DNA from: an uncultured Alphaproteobacteria bacterium
GTDB lineage: Bacteria; Pseudomonadota; Alphaproteobacteria; Rhodobacterales; Rhodobacteraceae
Length of the DNA stretch: 32,356 nucleotides
Assembly (NCBI GenBank): GCA_902586855.1
Contig: CACIIZ010000014.1
Location: 1 to 32,356 of the forward strand
Reading direction: 5' to 3'
The notes beneath the pieces are model-generated. The model was not told the origin of the DNA and did not search any database. It saw nothing but the letters and a program-made list of their open reading frames with translations. This document shows positions 8,518 to 17,197 of this stretch, piece by piece (positions within the stretch are counted from its first letter, which is position 1; the number at the start of each line of letters is the position of its first letter). Both the position numbers and the translations under genes were made by a program.

Positions 8518-9784
8518 AACTATTACTTTTGTTAATGCATGTTTGATTGATCCAGCTTCGTCAGAAGAAACGTTTGGATCTCTGACAATAGAAAGTGGGG
8601 TCATTTCAAGAGTGAATGGACCCACAAAAGGTGTTGTAATTGATTGTCAGAAGGCATGCTTGGCACCTGGAATAATCGACTTAGGGGTTCATATCTGCGA
8701 ACCTGGTGAGAGACATAAGGAGAGTTTTAAGTCGGCTAGCCTGGCAGCAGCATCTGGGGGAGTGACTTCAATGGTTACCTTTCCAAATACCATACCAGCG
8801 ATAGATAATCCAGAATTATTGGAATTCTTCATTAATAGATCAAAAGAGTCGAGCAAAATACGGGTCCTTCCAACGGCTGCAATCACAAAAAACTGTTCAG
8901 GTAAAGAAATCTGTGAACTAGGTTTTTTGCAGGATAAAGGTGCCGTAGCTTTTACCAATGGTTTAAGAAGTATAAGAGACTCAAAGATTTTTTTAAAAGC
9001 CCTTTCCTACGCTGCCAGTCTAGATTTACCTTATATCGGACATTGCCAAGATTACTTCCTGTCGTATGGCACTTCTGCAACCTCCGGACCGTTTGCAACG
9101 AAATTGGGTCTATCAGCAGCCCCAATAGAGGCTGAAAAAATTTGCCTCGATAGAGATGCAAACTTAGCAGAAATTTCTGGAATTCATTACCATGCATCTC
9201 AAATAACTACCGAATTAGGTCTGAAAACAATAAAATCCCTCAAATCTAAAGGTAATAAGATTACCGCTGGCACCTCAATTCATCATCTAATTTTTGATGA
9301 AAAAGATATTGGAAATTATAGAACTTTCTTCAAACTTAGTCCTCCCCTAAGGTCAGAAAATGATAAACTGATACTTCTTCAAGCTATTAACGAAGAGACT
9401 ATTGATACGGTCAGCTCTTTTCACTTACCCCAAGATGAGGAAAGTAAGAGACTGCCTTATGAATTAGCAGCTAATGGAGCAATTGGGTTACAGACTTTGC
9501 TTCCAGCAGGTTTAAAGCTTGTAAAAGATGGGCACTTAAGTCTAGCTAAATTATTTCAGAAAATATCTTTAAATCCTTCAAATTTAGTAAATTCAAAATC
9601 TGGAAAACTTTCTGAAGGCTGTCCAGCTGATTTAGTTTTATTTGATCCAGCCCTTCCTTTTGTCTTAGATCGCTTTAGTTTGCTATCCAAGGCAAAAAAT
9701 ACACCCTTTGACGGATATACACTATGTGGAAAAGTGTTAAGGACTTTTGTCAATGGAATTGAGGTATTTAACTGTGACAAATAA
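8510..9784 (+). CDS. Dihydroorotase-family protein with altered metal site (PyrC/PyrX-like)
   Basis: A 424-residue amidohydrolase of the class I dihydroorotase family. It has the small N-terminal beta domain, the APGIID entry to the barrel (52-57), [13 protein letters not shown] (82-94), HCQD (178-181), HYHASQITT (226-234), and a C-terminal segment with [17 protein letters not shown] (364-380). Immediate linkage to pyrB supports a pyrimidine role. The metal site is unlike active enzymes: the D-x-H-x-H-x-R-x-PG motif reads D57-L-G-V-H-I-C-E-P-G (first His and the Arg lost), and the usual TDHAPH reads SSFHLPQ (303-308), losing the catalytic Asp. Alphaproteobacteria and pseudomonads are known to carry such variants; in Pseudomonas the inactive copy (PyrX) is needed for ATCase assembly. 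It could be a structural partner of PyrB, with the true enzyme encoded elsewhere. Confidence 0.85.
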   Translation: MSRTITFVNACLIDPASSEETFGSLTIESGVISRVNGPTKGVVIDCQKACLAPGIIDLGVHICEPGERHKESFKSASLAAASGGVTSMVTFPNTIPAIDNPELLEFFINRSKESSKIRVLPTAAITKNCSGKEICELGFLQDKGAVAFTNGLRSIRDSKIFLKALSYAASLDLPYIGHCQDYFLSYGTSATSGPFATKLGLSAAPIEAEKICLDRDANLAEISGIHYHASQITTELGLKTIKSLKSKGNKITAGTSIHHLIFDEKDIGNYRTFFKLSPPLRSENDKLILLQAINEETIDTVSSFHLPQDEESKRLPYELAANGAIGLQTLLPAGLKLVKDGHLSLAKLFQKISLNPSNLVNSKSGKLSEGCPADLVLFDPALPFVLDRFSLLSKAKNTPFDGYTLCGKVLRTFVNGIEVFNCDK

Positions 9785-10420
9785 ATGATACCCGATTTGC
9801 TCCGATTTTGGGGAGCTTCCCCATCTAGTAGTACAGCTCTGGTTTGGGTTGGGACCATTTTTATGTTAGCATATTTTTTTGGCTCAATCCCTTCAGGGAT
9901 AATAGTGACCAGAGCTTTTGGTTTGGGAAATTTAAAGAGCATTGGTTCCGGCAATATTGGAGCGACTAATGTCCTTAGAACTGGCTCCAAGAAAGCTGCT
10001 TTGATCACCCTGATCCTAGACTTTGGCAAAGGGATAATTGCAGTGTTTCTGACCGAAAAATACCTTGGAATAACCGCAGCCCATTTTGCAGCTCTAGGGG
10101 TATTTTGTGGCCATCTTTTCTCAGTATTTCTTTTTTTTAATGGAGGAAAAGGAGTGGCAACCTTTTTAGGAATTTTGTTGGTTTTAAACCTTTACATTGG
10201 GGCAACAGTGTGCATTTTCTGGTTAATTGTTGCATGGTGGACTAAGTACTCCTCATTAGCCTCTTTAATATCGTCAGTTCTATCTATCTTAATACTTGTT
10301 ATTTTGGAGGATCTATCCTTTATGTGGTTATTACTGATAATGGTTTTATTAATTTGGTTAAGGCACAGAAAAAATATTTTGAGGCTATTAGAGGGAAAAG
10401 AACCAAGAATAAACTTCTAA
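9785..10420 (+). CDS. plsY: Glycerol-3-phosphate acyltransferase PlsY
   Basis: A 211-residue multi-pass inner-membrane protein that transfers acyl groups from acyl-phosphate to glycerol-3-phosphate, the first step of phospholipid synthesis in PlsX/PlsY organisms. The three conserved cytosolic motifs are visible: GSIPSG (about 33-38), SGNIGATNVLRTG (about 55-67), and GHLFSVFLFFNGGKGVAT (about 112-129). About five TM segments are predicted. Its ATG directly follows the TAA stop of the dihydroorotase-like gene with no gap, so it is the third gene of the pyrB operon. The association of pyrC-like genes with plsY is common in alphaproteobacteria. Confidence 0.95.
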   Translation: MIPDLLRFWGASPSSSTALVWVGTIFMLAYFFGSIPSGIIVTRAFGLGNLKSIGSGNIGATNVLRTGSKKAALITLILDFGKGIIAVFLTEKYLGITAAHFAALGVFCGHLFSVFLFFNGGKGVATFLGILLVLNLYIGATVCIFWLIVAWWTKYSSLASLISSVLSILILVILEDLSFMWLLLIMVLLIWLRHRKNILRLLEGKEPRINF

Positions 10421-10546
10421 TCCTTTTTCTGCACTTTCGCTAAAGAAAATCAAAAAAAATTAACTTTGAAAAGGCCTTACCACAGCCACAAATCAAATTT
10501 TGACAGTATGTCTAAATGATCTTCATATCGTAACTGAAAACTTCCT

Positions 10547-11914
10547 CTAATAACAGTATTCACTATAAATGCATTTAAGATCGCCTGACCAACTGGTGCG
10601 ATATTTCTCTAAAATTTCATCAGCCAAAGAACTACCCTTTTCTAAGCTTTCGAAAAGGGGTAACAAAAATTCACTTTCATCCAGTTTCGTTTCGTGTGCA
10701 TTGCATTTGCGCCTCTCTAACAAGCCCTTATGAGATAGGTTTAAAAGATCAAATGCTATGCTCTTCACTGATCTAGATCGTATAGAGGCTCCTAATCCAT
10801 GCTTCGCAACATCGCAATACAGTTGCTGCCTTTGAGCAGAAGTCCAATTCTTGCACAACTCCCAGGCCCCATCCAATGAACTTTGGCTATAAATTATTCC
10901 AACCCAAAATGCTGGGAGTGCACAAATTTTAGCCCAAGGCCCAGCATCAGCCCCTCGCATTTCGATGAATTTCTTCAATCTTACCTCTGGGAAGATTGTT
11001 GTTAGATGATCTTCCCAATCGGAGAGTAAAGGTTTTTCCTTTGGCAAAGCTTCTAGCTCGCCGCTAAGGAAATCTCTAAATGATTGTCCCAGAGCATTTA
11101 GATATTTGCCTTGCCGATTAACAAAATACATTGGCACATCCAACGCATAATCTACCCATGCGTCAAACCCAAAACTTTTTTCAAAAACAAATGGAAGCAT
11201 ACCAGTCCTAGCCTTATCAGTATTTTGCCATATTCTAGACCGATAACTACTATACCCAGTTTTTTTACCTTCAAAAAATGGTGAGGCTGAGAATAATGCT
11301 GTAGCTATAGGTTGCAAAGCTAATCCAACTCTCAATTTCCTAACCATATCTGCTTCAGAACTATAATCCAAATTTACTTGCACTGTACAGGTTCTAAACA
11401 TCATTTGAGTTCCATGAGAACCAACTTTTTCCATGTAAGGTGCCATTAACCTATATCGCCCTTTTGGCATCACTGGCATATCAGCATGTTTCCACAGAGG
11501 TGCCGTCCCTAGCCCAAGGAAACCAGCACCTATCCGGTCGGCGATAGTCTTAACCTCAGCCAAATGATTAGCTACTTCCAAGCACGTCTGGTGTACATTC
11601 TCTAATAGAGCTCCAGATAGTTCTAATTGGCCACCAGGTTCTAAACTTATATTTGCTCCATCCTTAGAAAGACCAATCAACTGATTTTCCTCTAAAATAG
11701 GGGACCAGCCAAATGTTTCCTTTAGACCCTGTAAAATTGATTTTATGGAACAGGACCCAGAATAAGGAAGCGGTTTCAAATCGAATTTATTGTAGCCAAA
11801 TTTCTCATGCTCCGTGCCTATTTTCCAATCTTCGACTGGTTTGCAACCATCCTCTAGATACTGAACTAATTCCCTCGTGTCTTCTATAGTTTTAGTCAAA
11901 CCTTTGCTGCCCAT
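10547..11914 (-). CDS. gshA: Glutamate-cysteine ligase (alphaproteobacterial/plant type)
   Basis: A 455-residue ligase that makes gamma-glutamylcysteine, the first step of glutathione synthesis, using ATP. The sequence has the GTEHEKFG motif (about 33-40), the LEPGGQLELSGA substrate/metal segment (about 92-103), MMFRTCTVQVNLDY (about 171-184) and IEMRGADAG (about 319-327), which identify the GCS2 type shared by alphaproteobacteria and plants rather than the enterobacterial enzyme. It lies 91 bp downstream of rsmE on the same strand, an arrangement compatible with co-transcription. The plsY gene converges on it across 126 bp. Confidence 0.95.
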   Translation of the reverse strand: MGSKGLTKTIEDTRELVQYLEDGCKPVEDWKIGTEHEKFGYNKFDLKPLPYSGSCSIKSILQGLKETFGWSPILEENQLIGLSKDGANISLEPGGQLELSGALLENVHQTCLEVANHLAEVKTIADRIGAGFLGLGTAPLWKHADMPVMPKGRYRLMAPYMEKVGSHGTQMMFRTCTVQVNLDYSSEADMVRKLRVGLALQPIATALFSASPFFEGKKTGYSSYRSRIWQNTDKARTGMLPFVFEKSFGFDAWVDYALDVPMYFVNRQGKYLNALGQSFRDFLSGELEALPKEKPLLSDWEDHLTTIFPEVRLKKFIEMRGADAGPWAKICALPAFWVGIIYSQSSLDGAWELCKNWTSAQRQQLYCDVAKHGLGASIRSRSVKSIAFDLLNLSHKGLLERRKCNAHETKLDESEFLLPLFESLEKGSSLADEILEKYRTSWSGDLKCIYSEYCY

Positions 11915-12005
11915 AATTACAGAGTATCATGTGATGAATTTTTTGAAAGTATAAAAAATCTAGGAAAGAGTTGAGTCGATATCCTTTTTTTGTCTTCCAA
12001 AGCTG

Positions 12006-12752
12006 TTAATTTGACCAGAAACCACAAGTGCTTTGCCATACGCTGACTGAAGCTATCACAGCTGTTTCGGCACGCAACACCTGAGGTCCCAAAGAGACAC
12101 TGTTAACGTATTCTTGCGACATTAGTAGATCTACTTCGTTTTTTGAGAAACCTCCCTCTGGTCCGACCAAAATTGCCATAGGTTTAAGTTTCAAATTTTT
12201 GAGAACCACATTGATATGATTTCCTTGCAATGTCTCATCACAAAAAATCATTATCCTCTCGGGATCCCAAGATTGGAGAACCTTTTTTAAAGTTTTTAAA
12301 TCTTCTAATTCCGGCAACCAAGTCGAACCACACTGTTGCGCAGAACTTATCATGATACTCTGAAATCTTTTTTTATTAACGTTTGGCAGGTTTGTGAAAT
12401 CCGTAATAACAGGTATTATTTTCTTAACTCCAAGCTCTACACATTTTTCAATGATTAATTCTGTTCTTGCTTTTTTTATGGGAGCAAACAACAACCAAAG
12501 ATCAGCTGGACTGCTCACAGACTTTAGAAAGCGACAAATTTTCACCCTAAGCTCTTTCCTAGAAATAAAGACTATCTTACATTGATACTCACCCGTCCTA
12601 CCATCTAGTAAATTTATTTTGTCACCCACTTTACATCTCATTACACTATTTAAATAATGAAATTGTTCTGAAGTTAGGGCATACTCTTTATGGGCTTTAA
12701 AAAGCTCTTCTAAGTTAGCATGACAGTAAAGCCTGATCTTACTTTTTGGCAT
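12006..12752 (-). CDS. rsmE: 16S rRNA (uracil1498-N3)-methyltransferase RsmE
   Basis: A 248-residue SPOUT-superfamily methyltransferase. It has an N-terminal PUA-like beta domain (to about residue 75) and the C-terminal trefoil-knot AdoMet site, with ILVGPEGGFSKNEVDLL (about 194-210) and SLGPQVLRAETA (about 220-231). It methylates U1498 of 16S rRNA in the assembled 30S subunit. The ATG at 12752-12750 has an AAGGAG about 11 nt upstream that lies inside the ubiA reading frame region. Only 2 nt separate this start codon from the probable start of divergent ubiA. gshA follows downstream. Confidence 0.95.
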   Translation of the reverse strand: MPKSKIRLYCHANLEELFKAHKEYALTSEQFHYLNSVMRCKVGDKINLLDGRTGEYQCKIVFISRKELRVKICRFLKSVSSPADLWLLFAPIKKARTELIIEKCVELGVKKIIPVITDFTNLPNVNKKRFQSIMISSAQQCGSTWLPELEDLKTLKKVLQSWDPERIMIFCDETLQGNHINVVLKNLKLKPMAILVGPEGGFSKNEVDLLMSQEYVNSVSLGPQVLRAETAVIASVSVWQSTCGFWSN

Positions 12753-12754
12753 TT

Positions 12755-13738
12755 ATGGAGTACTCCTTGAAATTGACCCAGAAAAAAGACATACCATTTG
12801 ATCAAGTGGCAGACGCAGATGAAAGAAACTGGATTGACTCATTTTTTCCAAAATGGACTGTTCCTTATCTCCGCCTCAGCCGCGCTGACAGGCCCGCTGG
12901 TACTTGGCTTCTATTGATACCATGTTGGTGGGGTATTCTACTAGCCGCGAGTGAAAAAAACAACTTTGGTTTGGTCACTCATGATTTATGGCTATTAACT
13001 GCATGCACGATAGGCGCATTTTTAATGCGTGGAGCAGGATGTACTTGGAATGATATACTAGACAAAGATTTTGACCGACTCGTCGAGCGCACAAGACTAA
13101 GACCCATACCTTCTGGACAAGTTGGCATATTTAGTGCACTCATCTGGATGACTATTCAAGCACTTTTGGCTCTAGTTGTTCTCCTCACCTTCAATAAATT
13201 TAGCATATTAGTAGCAATCTCATCCCTTTTTTTGGTTTTTATTTACCCATTCTCTAAACGTTTTACGTGGTGGCCACAACTTTTTCTTGGATTTACTTTC
13301 AATTGGGGAGTATTAGTGGGCTACTCGGCTAGCAAAGGTGAATTGAGTTTAACTGCTTTTATAATCTATGCTGCTGGAGTTTCCTGGACATTATTTTATG
13401 ACACCATATATGCCCTACAAGATATTAAAGATGATGCTCATGTTGGTGTGAAATCTACTGCCCGTTTATTTGGCAAGAATGTTAAGATTTGGTTAATTTT
13501 ATTTCTTCTAATTTTCTGGTTTCTGGCGTCAACAGCATTATTTCTGAATAAGACAAATCAAAGCCTCATGGGCATAGCTTTACTTTCATTTGGGATTTTT
13601 CTATTGCTTGCACATTTACTTAACCAGGTTAGAACACTAGATATCAACTGCACGAAATCCTGCATGAAAGCTTTTAAATCAAACCGAGACACTGGTTTAA
13701 TTTTAGTGATGACATTATTGGTACTATGCTTTATTTAA
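12755..13738 (+). CDS. ubiA: 4-hydroxybenzoate polyprenyltransferase
   Basis: About 327 residues, multi-pass membrane prenyltransferase that attaches the polyprenyl tail to 4-hydroxybenzoate in ubiquinone synthesis. Both Asp-rich motifs are present: NDILDKDFD in the first half and DTIYALQDIKDDAHVGVKS in the second. These bind the Mg-diphosphate of the prenyl donor. About eight to nine hydrophobic helices follow a polar N-terminus ending in the typical PYLRLSRADRPAGTWLLLIPCWWG. A TTG at 12746 would also be in frame but would overlap the rsmE start; I chose the ATG at 12755. No clear Shine-Dalgarno is seen, so the mRNA may be leaderless or start very close to the ATG. It converges on moaE with a gap of only 20 bp. 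Confidence 0.93.
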   Translation: MEYSLKLTQKKDIPFDQVADADERNWIDSFFPKWTVPYLRLSRADRPAGTWLLLIPCWWGILLAASEKNNFGLVTHDLWLLTACTIGAFLMRGAGCTWNDILDKDFDRLVERTRLRPIPSGQVGIFSALIWMTIQALLALVVLLTFNKFSILVAISSLFLVFIYPFSKRFTWWPQLFLGFTFNWGVLVGYSASKGELSLTAFIIYAAGVSWTLFYDTIYALQDIKDDAHVGVKSTARLFGKNVKIWLILFLLIFWFLASTALFLNKTNQSLMGIALLSFGIFLLLAHLLNQVRTLDINCTKSCMKAFKSNRDTGLILVMTLLVLCFI

Positions 13739-13758
13739 CTAAAAACTTGGTACAAATG

Positions 13759-14247
13759 TTACCACCTAGATAGCAATTCTTCGTCAGATTGCTTACTTTT
13801 CACCCAAGAACTGTTGTCTTCAAAATGTTCTTTTTTCCAAATTGGCACACGACTCTTCAGAAAATCCATAATGAATTCAGATGCTTTGAACGCCTCGTTT
13901 CTATGTGAGGCTGCAACTAATGCAAGGACTATATTGTCTCCAGGTACCAATTTTCCAACCCTATGAATTACCCTTATTGCACCCAATTCCCACCTATCTT
14001 TAGCCTCCTGACAAATTGAAATTATTTCCCTTTCTGTCATGTCAGGATAATGCTCCAACTCTAAAAATAATAGTTCTTTTTCCGTATCTCGATCATTTCT
14101 AACTTGCCCCAAAAAACTTACTAGTCCACCAAAATTTTTTCTTTCATTCTTTATGGATTCTATTTCAAATTGTAGGTTGAAATCATGTCCCTGGACCGAG
14201 ACAAAAATTTCACAATGGTTTATCCCGTAACTTGACAACTTAACCAC
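13759..14247 (-). CDS. moaE: Molybdopterin synthase catalytic subunit
   Basis: A 162-residue MoaE. Visible family features are GGLVSFLGQVRND (about 39-51), LELEHYPDMTEREI (about 62-75), RVIHRVGKLVPGDNIVLALVAASHR (about 94-118), and FLKSRVPIWKKEHFED (about 129-144), which includes the catalytic Lys region. It forms the heterotetrameric synthase with MoaD that puts the dithiolene sulphurs into precursor Z. The start is GTG and overlaps the end of moaD by 8 nt, so expression is coupled and 1:1 translation is favoured. It is the last gene of the uvrC-pgsA-moaD-moaE run. Confidence 0.95.
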   Translation of the reverse strand: MVKLSSYGINHCEIFVSVQGHDFNLQFEIESIKNERKNFGGLVSFLGQVRNDRDTEKELLFLELEHYPDMTEREIISICQEAKDRWELGAIRVIHRVGKLVPGDNIVLALVAASHRNEAFKASEFIMDFLKSRVPIWKKEHFEDNSSWVKSKQSDEELLSRW

Positions 14248-14488
14248 CCGTCATCGGCGGAAAGAATGCAACTTCCCTAGCATTCTCTATTGAGGTCTTA
14301 AGATCTTGCACTAGCTTTTGATCTACCGCCACTCGAACACTCTTCAAATCGGAAAAAGCCATAGCATATCTCTCTTCTAATTGTACTAACTCTTCAATTA
14401 GGCCTATTACAGTTGTTGCCTTTATATCCTTTTCTTCATTAGGCACTCCTACTTTTTCCCTTAACCATGAAAAGTATAAAATTTTCAT
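14240..14488 (-). CDS. moaD: Molybdopterin synthase sulfur-carrier subunit
   Basis: An 82-residue ubiquitin-like sulphur carrier. It begins MKILYFSWLREKVG and ends FFPPMTGG; the terminal Gly-Gly is the site of adenylylation and thiocarboxylation. The ATG overlaps the TGA of pgsA (ATGA) and its 3' end overlaps the GTG of moaE, so all three are translationally linked. Length is normal for MoaD. Confidence 0.95.
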   Translation of the reverse strand: MKILYFSWLREKVGVPNEEKDIKATTVIGLIEELVQLEERYAMAFSDLKSVRVAVDQKLVQDLKTSIENAREVAFFPPMTGG

Positions 14489-15057
14489 TTCCTATCTACA
14501 CCAAGCAAAATTACGGCCCTACAAACATAGACTAAACCAGTGTATAAGGCAAACCCTGCTGCAAGCCACAAAAATAGTAAACCCAATTGGAATAAATAAA
14601 AGTTTGCAAAACCAGGCAACTGCGAGGTCAGAAGACAAATTATTGCAACCATCTGTATGCCTGTCTTAAATTTGGATAACTTCATCACAGAGAAATTCTT
14701 TCCATCACTACCAAAAAATTCTCTAATTCCTGACACAAGAATTTCTCTAGTGATGATCAAAATACTAGGTATTCCTAGTAAGTAATTATATTCGTCACCA
14801 AAAACTACGGTAAGATAACTCAAAACCAAAATTACTAGTAACTTGTCTGCAATTGGATCCAGCATCTTACCAAAGTCAGATGATTGATTTAAACTACGAG
14901 CTAGATAACCATCTAGAAAATCTGTAATGGAACAGACAGTAAAAATGATTAATGCCCAAAAACATCCAGCTTCTTTTGTATTAAACAAGATCACGAATGG
15001 GAGCGATACCGATCCTAATATTCGAATAATTGTAAGTGAATTTGGGATATTCAACAC
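14485..15057 (-). CDS. pgsA: CDP-diacylglycerol--glycerol-3-phosphate 3-phosphatidyltransferase
   Basis: A 190-residue CDP-alcohol phosphatidyltransferase with about four to five TM helices. It makes phosphatidylglycerol-phosphate. The catalytic motif DG-x2-AR-x8-G-x3-D-x3-D is intact as DGYLAR...DFGKMLDPIAD (about residues 48-70). The N-terminus MLNIPNSLTIIRI is the standard family start. The start codon is GTG with AGAGG upstream. It sits 20 nt after uvrC and overlaps moaD by 4 nt; the uvrC-pgsA-moaD-moaE order is a conserved alphaproteobacterial arrangement. Confidence 0.96.
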   Translation of the reverse strand: MLNIPNSLTIIRILGSVSLPFVILFNTKEAGCFWALIIFTVCSITDFLDGYLARSLNQSSDFGKMLDPIADKLLVILVLSYLTVVFGDEYNYLLGIPSILIITREILVSGIREFFGSDGKNFSVMKLSKFKTGIQMVAIICLLTSQLPGFANFYLFQLGLLFLWLAAGFALYTGLVYVCRAVILLGVDRK

Positions 15058-15077
15058 CTAACCTGTACCTCTACGTT

Positions 15078-16931
15078 TTAATTCTCGTGATTAAAATAGT
15101 CATATATTTTTTTTGCAAGATTTCGCGATATTCCCTTTGCCATGCTTAGTTCGTCTATCGAGGCTCTAGAAACTTCTTTGGTTGATCCAAATTTCATTAG
15201 CAGAATGTGCTTCCTTACAGTACCTAAACCATCTATATCATCTAACTTAGTGAGGCTTAAAGCTTTACTTCTCCTCTTTATATGCGCTCCAATAGCAAAT
15301 CTATGTGCTTCATCTCGTAATCTTTGGACAAAATACCTTAGTGGATCACTTTGACCAATTTCCAATTCAGTCCTATCCTTTAGATATATTCTCTCTCTCC
15401 CAGAGTTTCTGTCTGGTCCTTTAGCTATAGCAACGATAGGAATATAACCTAGACCAGCCTCGGATAGTAAGCCTGAAACAATAGACAACTGTCCTTTTCC
15501 TCCATCAATTACTATGAGATCAGGATAGTTTTCCTTATGACTACTTTGCTCCATTTTCTCATTTATTCTAAACCTACGAGCAAAGACATTTTTCATCATG
15601 GCCGTATCACCTTTATTTTCTATTTGATTTACCGGAATATTAAATTTCCTGTATTCAGACCGAATGAAACCCTCTCTTCCCGAAACTATCATTGCTCCAA
15701 CGGCATGTGCACCCTGAATGTGAGAATTATCATACACCTCGATGCGTTCGGGTATTTTTTTGAGACTAAAAGTTTCTGCTGCCTTCTCCAGTAATCTGAG
15801 CTGTGTAGCACTTTCTGCCATTTTTCTTGCTAGACTTTCCTTAGCATTTCGTAAAGCATCTAAAACTAGGTCCCGTTTTTCGCCTTTTTGTGGTACAATT
15901 ATACGCACACGATTGTCGATTTTCTCTGTCAATAACTTTTCCATAAGCTCTTTATTTTCGATGTCATCAGACAAAATAAGTATCCTTGCGGGATCTCTGT
16001 TGAGATAGAACTGGCCCAGAAAAGCTTGCATAACCTCTGAATTAGGCATATCTATTCCTATTTTTGGATAATAATCCTTATTTCCCCAATTCTGATTAGA
16101 TCGGATAAAGTATACTTGAATACAGGCATGCCCAGACTCAACATTCAGGGCAAAAATATCAGCCTCTCTAATCTTGTCAGGATTAACACCCTGCAGGGGA
16201 TGAATCTTGGTTATTGCTTGTATTCGATCCCTGAATGCGGCGGCAAGCTCAAACTTCATAGCCCTAGAAGCTGAGACCATCTCTCGAACAAGCTTATCTT
16301 GAACCCGTTTTGACTTTCCACTCAGGAAATCATTGGCATCCGCTACTAGTTTTGCATAATCCTCTTTACTAATTTTTCCTCCACACGGCCCTGAGCATTT
16401 TTTCAGATGATAATTCAAGCAAGGTCTATTTCCCACCGCGACCTCGCGATCAGTACAGGATCTTAGTAAAAAAACTTTTTGGAGGGTTTCAAGTGTGCGA
16501 TTTACTGCAAATGCATTAGCAAAAGGACCATAATAACGGCCAGGTTTTGTTTTTTTGCCACGATATTTCTCAATTCTTGGGAAATCATGCTCCGTAGAAA
16601 TAAAAATATATGGAAAAGACTTATCATCCCTTAATAAAACATTATATTTAGGCCTCAATTGCTTAATCAGATTGTGCTCTAGCAACAAAGCTTCTGTTTC
16701 CGTCTTTGTCGAGAGAAACATCATAAAATAGGTGGCCCGGATCATTTGCTGTATTCGGGGAGAATGCCCCTTGTATTTTGAATAACAAGAAACTCGCTTT
16801 CTTAAATTCTTTGCTTTTCCAACATATAGAGGTTTGTGATTCCCATCGAGCATGCGATAAACACCCGGACCATTACTTAAAGTATTTAAATAACTCCTTA
16901 TTAGATCAGTACCAACTAAGCGATTATGCAT
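15078..16931 (-). CDS. uvrC: Excinuclease ABC subunit C
   Basis: About 617 residues from the start chosen here. It carries the GIY-YIG nuclease domain at the N-terminus (GPGVYRMLDG...PLYVGKAKNLRKRV), the Cys cluster region CLNYHLKKCSGPCGGKIS, a UvrB-binding UVR segment (KRVQDKLVREMVSASRAMKFELAAAFRDRI), the RNase H-like endonuclease half (IEVYDNSHIQGAHAVGAMIV, YPDLIVIDGGKGQL), and a C-terminal helix-hairpin-helix region (LDDIDGLGTVRKHILLMKFGS). It makes both incisions in nucleotide excision repair with UvrA and UvrB. A TTG 60 nt upstream is in frame, but the ATG at 16931-16929 has GGAG 5 nt upstream, and the putative -35 box coincides with that TTG. So I take the ATG as start. Confidence 0.95.
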   Translation of the reverse strand: MHNRLVGTDLIRSYLNTLSNGPGVYRMLDGNHKPLYVGKAKNLRKRVSCYSKYKGHSPRIQQMIRATYFMMFLSTKTETEALLLEHNLIKQLRPKYNVLLRDDKSFPYIFISTEHDFPRIEKYRGKKTKPGRYYGPFANAFAVNRTLETLQKVFLLRSCTDREVAVGNRPCLNYHLKKCSGPCGGKISKEDYAKLVADANDFLSGKSKRVQDKLVREMVSASRAMKFELAAAFRDRIQAITKIHPLQGVNPDKIREADIFALNVESGHACIQVYFIRSNQNWGNKDYYPKIGIDMPNSEVMQAFLGQFYLNRDPARILILSDDIENKELMEKLLTEKIDNRVRIIVPQKGEKRDLVLDALRNAKESLARKMAESATQLRLLEKAAETFSLKKIPERIEVYDNSHIQGAHAVGAMIVSGREGFIRSEYRKFNIPVNQIENKGDTAMMKNVFARRFRINEKMEQSSHKENYPDLIVIDGGKGQLSIVSGLLSEAGLGYIPIVAIAKGPDRNSGRERIYLKDRTELEIGQSDPLRYFVQRLRDEAHRFAIGAHIKRRSKALSLTKLDDIDGLGTVRKHILLMKFGSTKEVSRASIDELSMAKGISRNLAKKIYDYFNHEN

Positions 16932-16962
16932 CTCGGCTCCAGTGAGTATGATACGTAAAAAG

Positions 16963-16991
16963 CTATTATTCCTTTCCCAATAAGCAAGCAA
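16963..16991 (-). promoter_or_regulatory. Predicted sigma-70-type promoter for uvrC-pgsA-moaD-moaE
   Basis: On the minus strand TTGCTT (16991-16986) and TAATAG (16968-16963) are 17 nt apart. Transcription would begin near 16956, about 25 nt before the uvrC ATG and upstream of its GGAG ribosome binding site. The match is moderate: the -35 box keeps TTG only. Confidence 0.4.
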
Positions 16992-17055
16992 AATTCTTTC
17001 ATAGAATCAATTGATAAAAATTTCATTCAATTAAACCTTAATCCGCCAATTAAAG

Positions 17056-17076
17056 TTTCCACTATTCCTGTGGAAA
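17056..17076. terminator. Short perfect hairpin between the SDR gene and uvrC
   Basis: TTTCCAC (17056-17062) and GTGGAAA (17070-17076) form a 7-bp stem with a 7-nt loop. Read on the minus strand it lies about 120 nt past the SDR stop and is followed by TTTAATT, so it could act as a weak terminator ahead of the uvrC promoter. There is no strong U-tract, so this is tentative. Confidence 0.3.
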
Positions 17077-17197
17077 ACACTGGGGGTAAAACCAATTTTT
17101 TGAATAGAATCCCTTTAATTTATTAAGTGTTCTACAGGTTGCCTAAAATTTATGCATATTTATTAACATATTGTTTTTATTAGCTATTTCTTTTCCA

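Noticed and set aside
9556-10029. A 157-codon minus-strand open frame spanning the dihydroorotase-like/plsY junction
   Set aside because: It is antisense to two clear genes with conserved motifs and has no recognisable family or ribosome binding site.
10421-10546. Possible terminator between convergent plsY and gshA, including the palindrome AAGGCCTT
   Set aside because: No stem longer than about 4 bp with a U-tract was found; the 126-bp gap holds no gene or convincing hairpin.
16932-16991. Upstream TTG start for uvrC adding 20 residues
   Set aside because: The TTG coincides with the putative -35 box, the downstream ATG has a good GGAG, and the extra residues do not resemble the family's N-terminus.
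17069-17077. TGTGGAAAA, whose complement TTTTCCACA fits the DnaA-box consensus, next to AT-rich DNA (possible origin)
   Set aside because: Only one box is present, it overlaps the short hairpin, and no origin-linked genes (dnaA, dnaN, hemE, parAB) are nearby.
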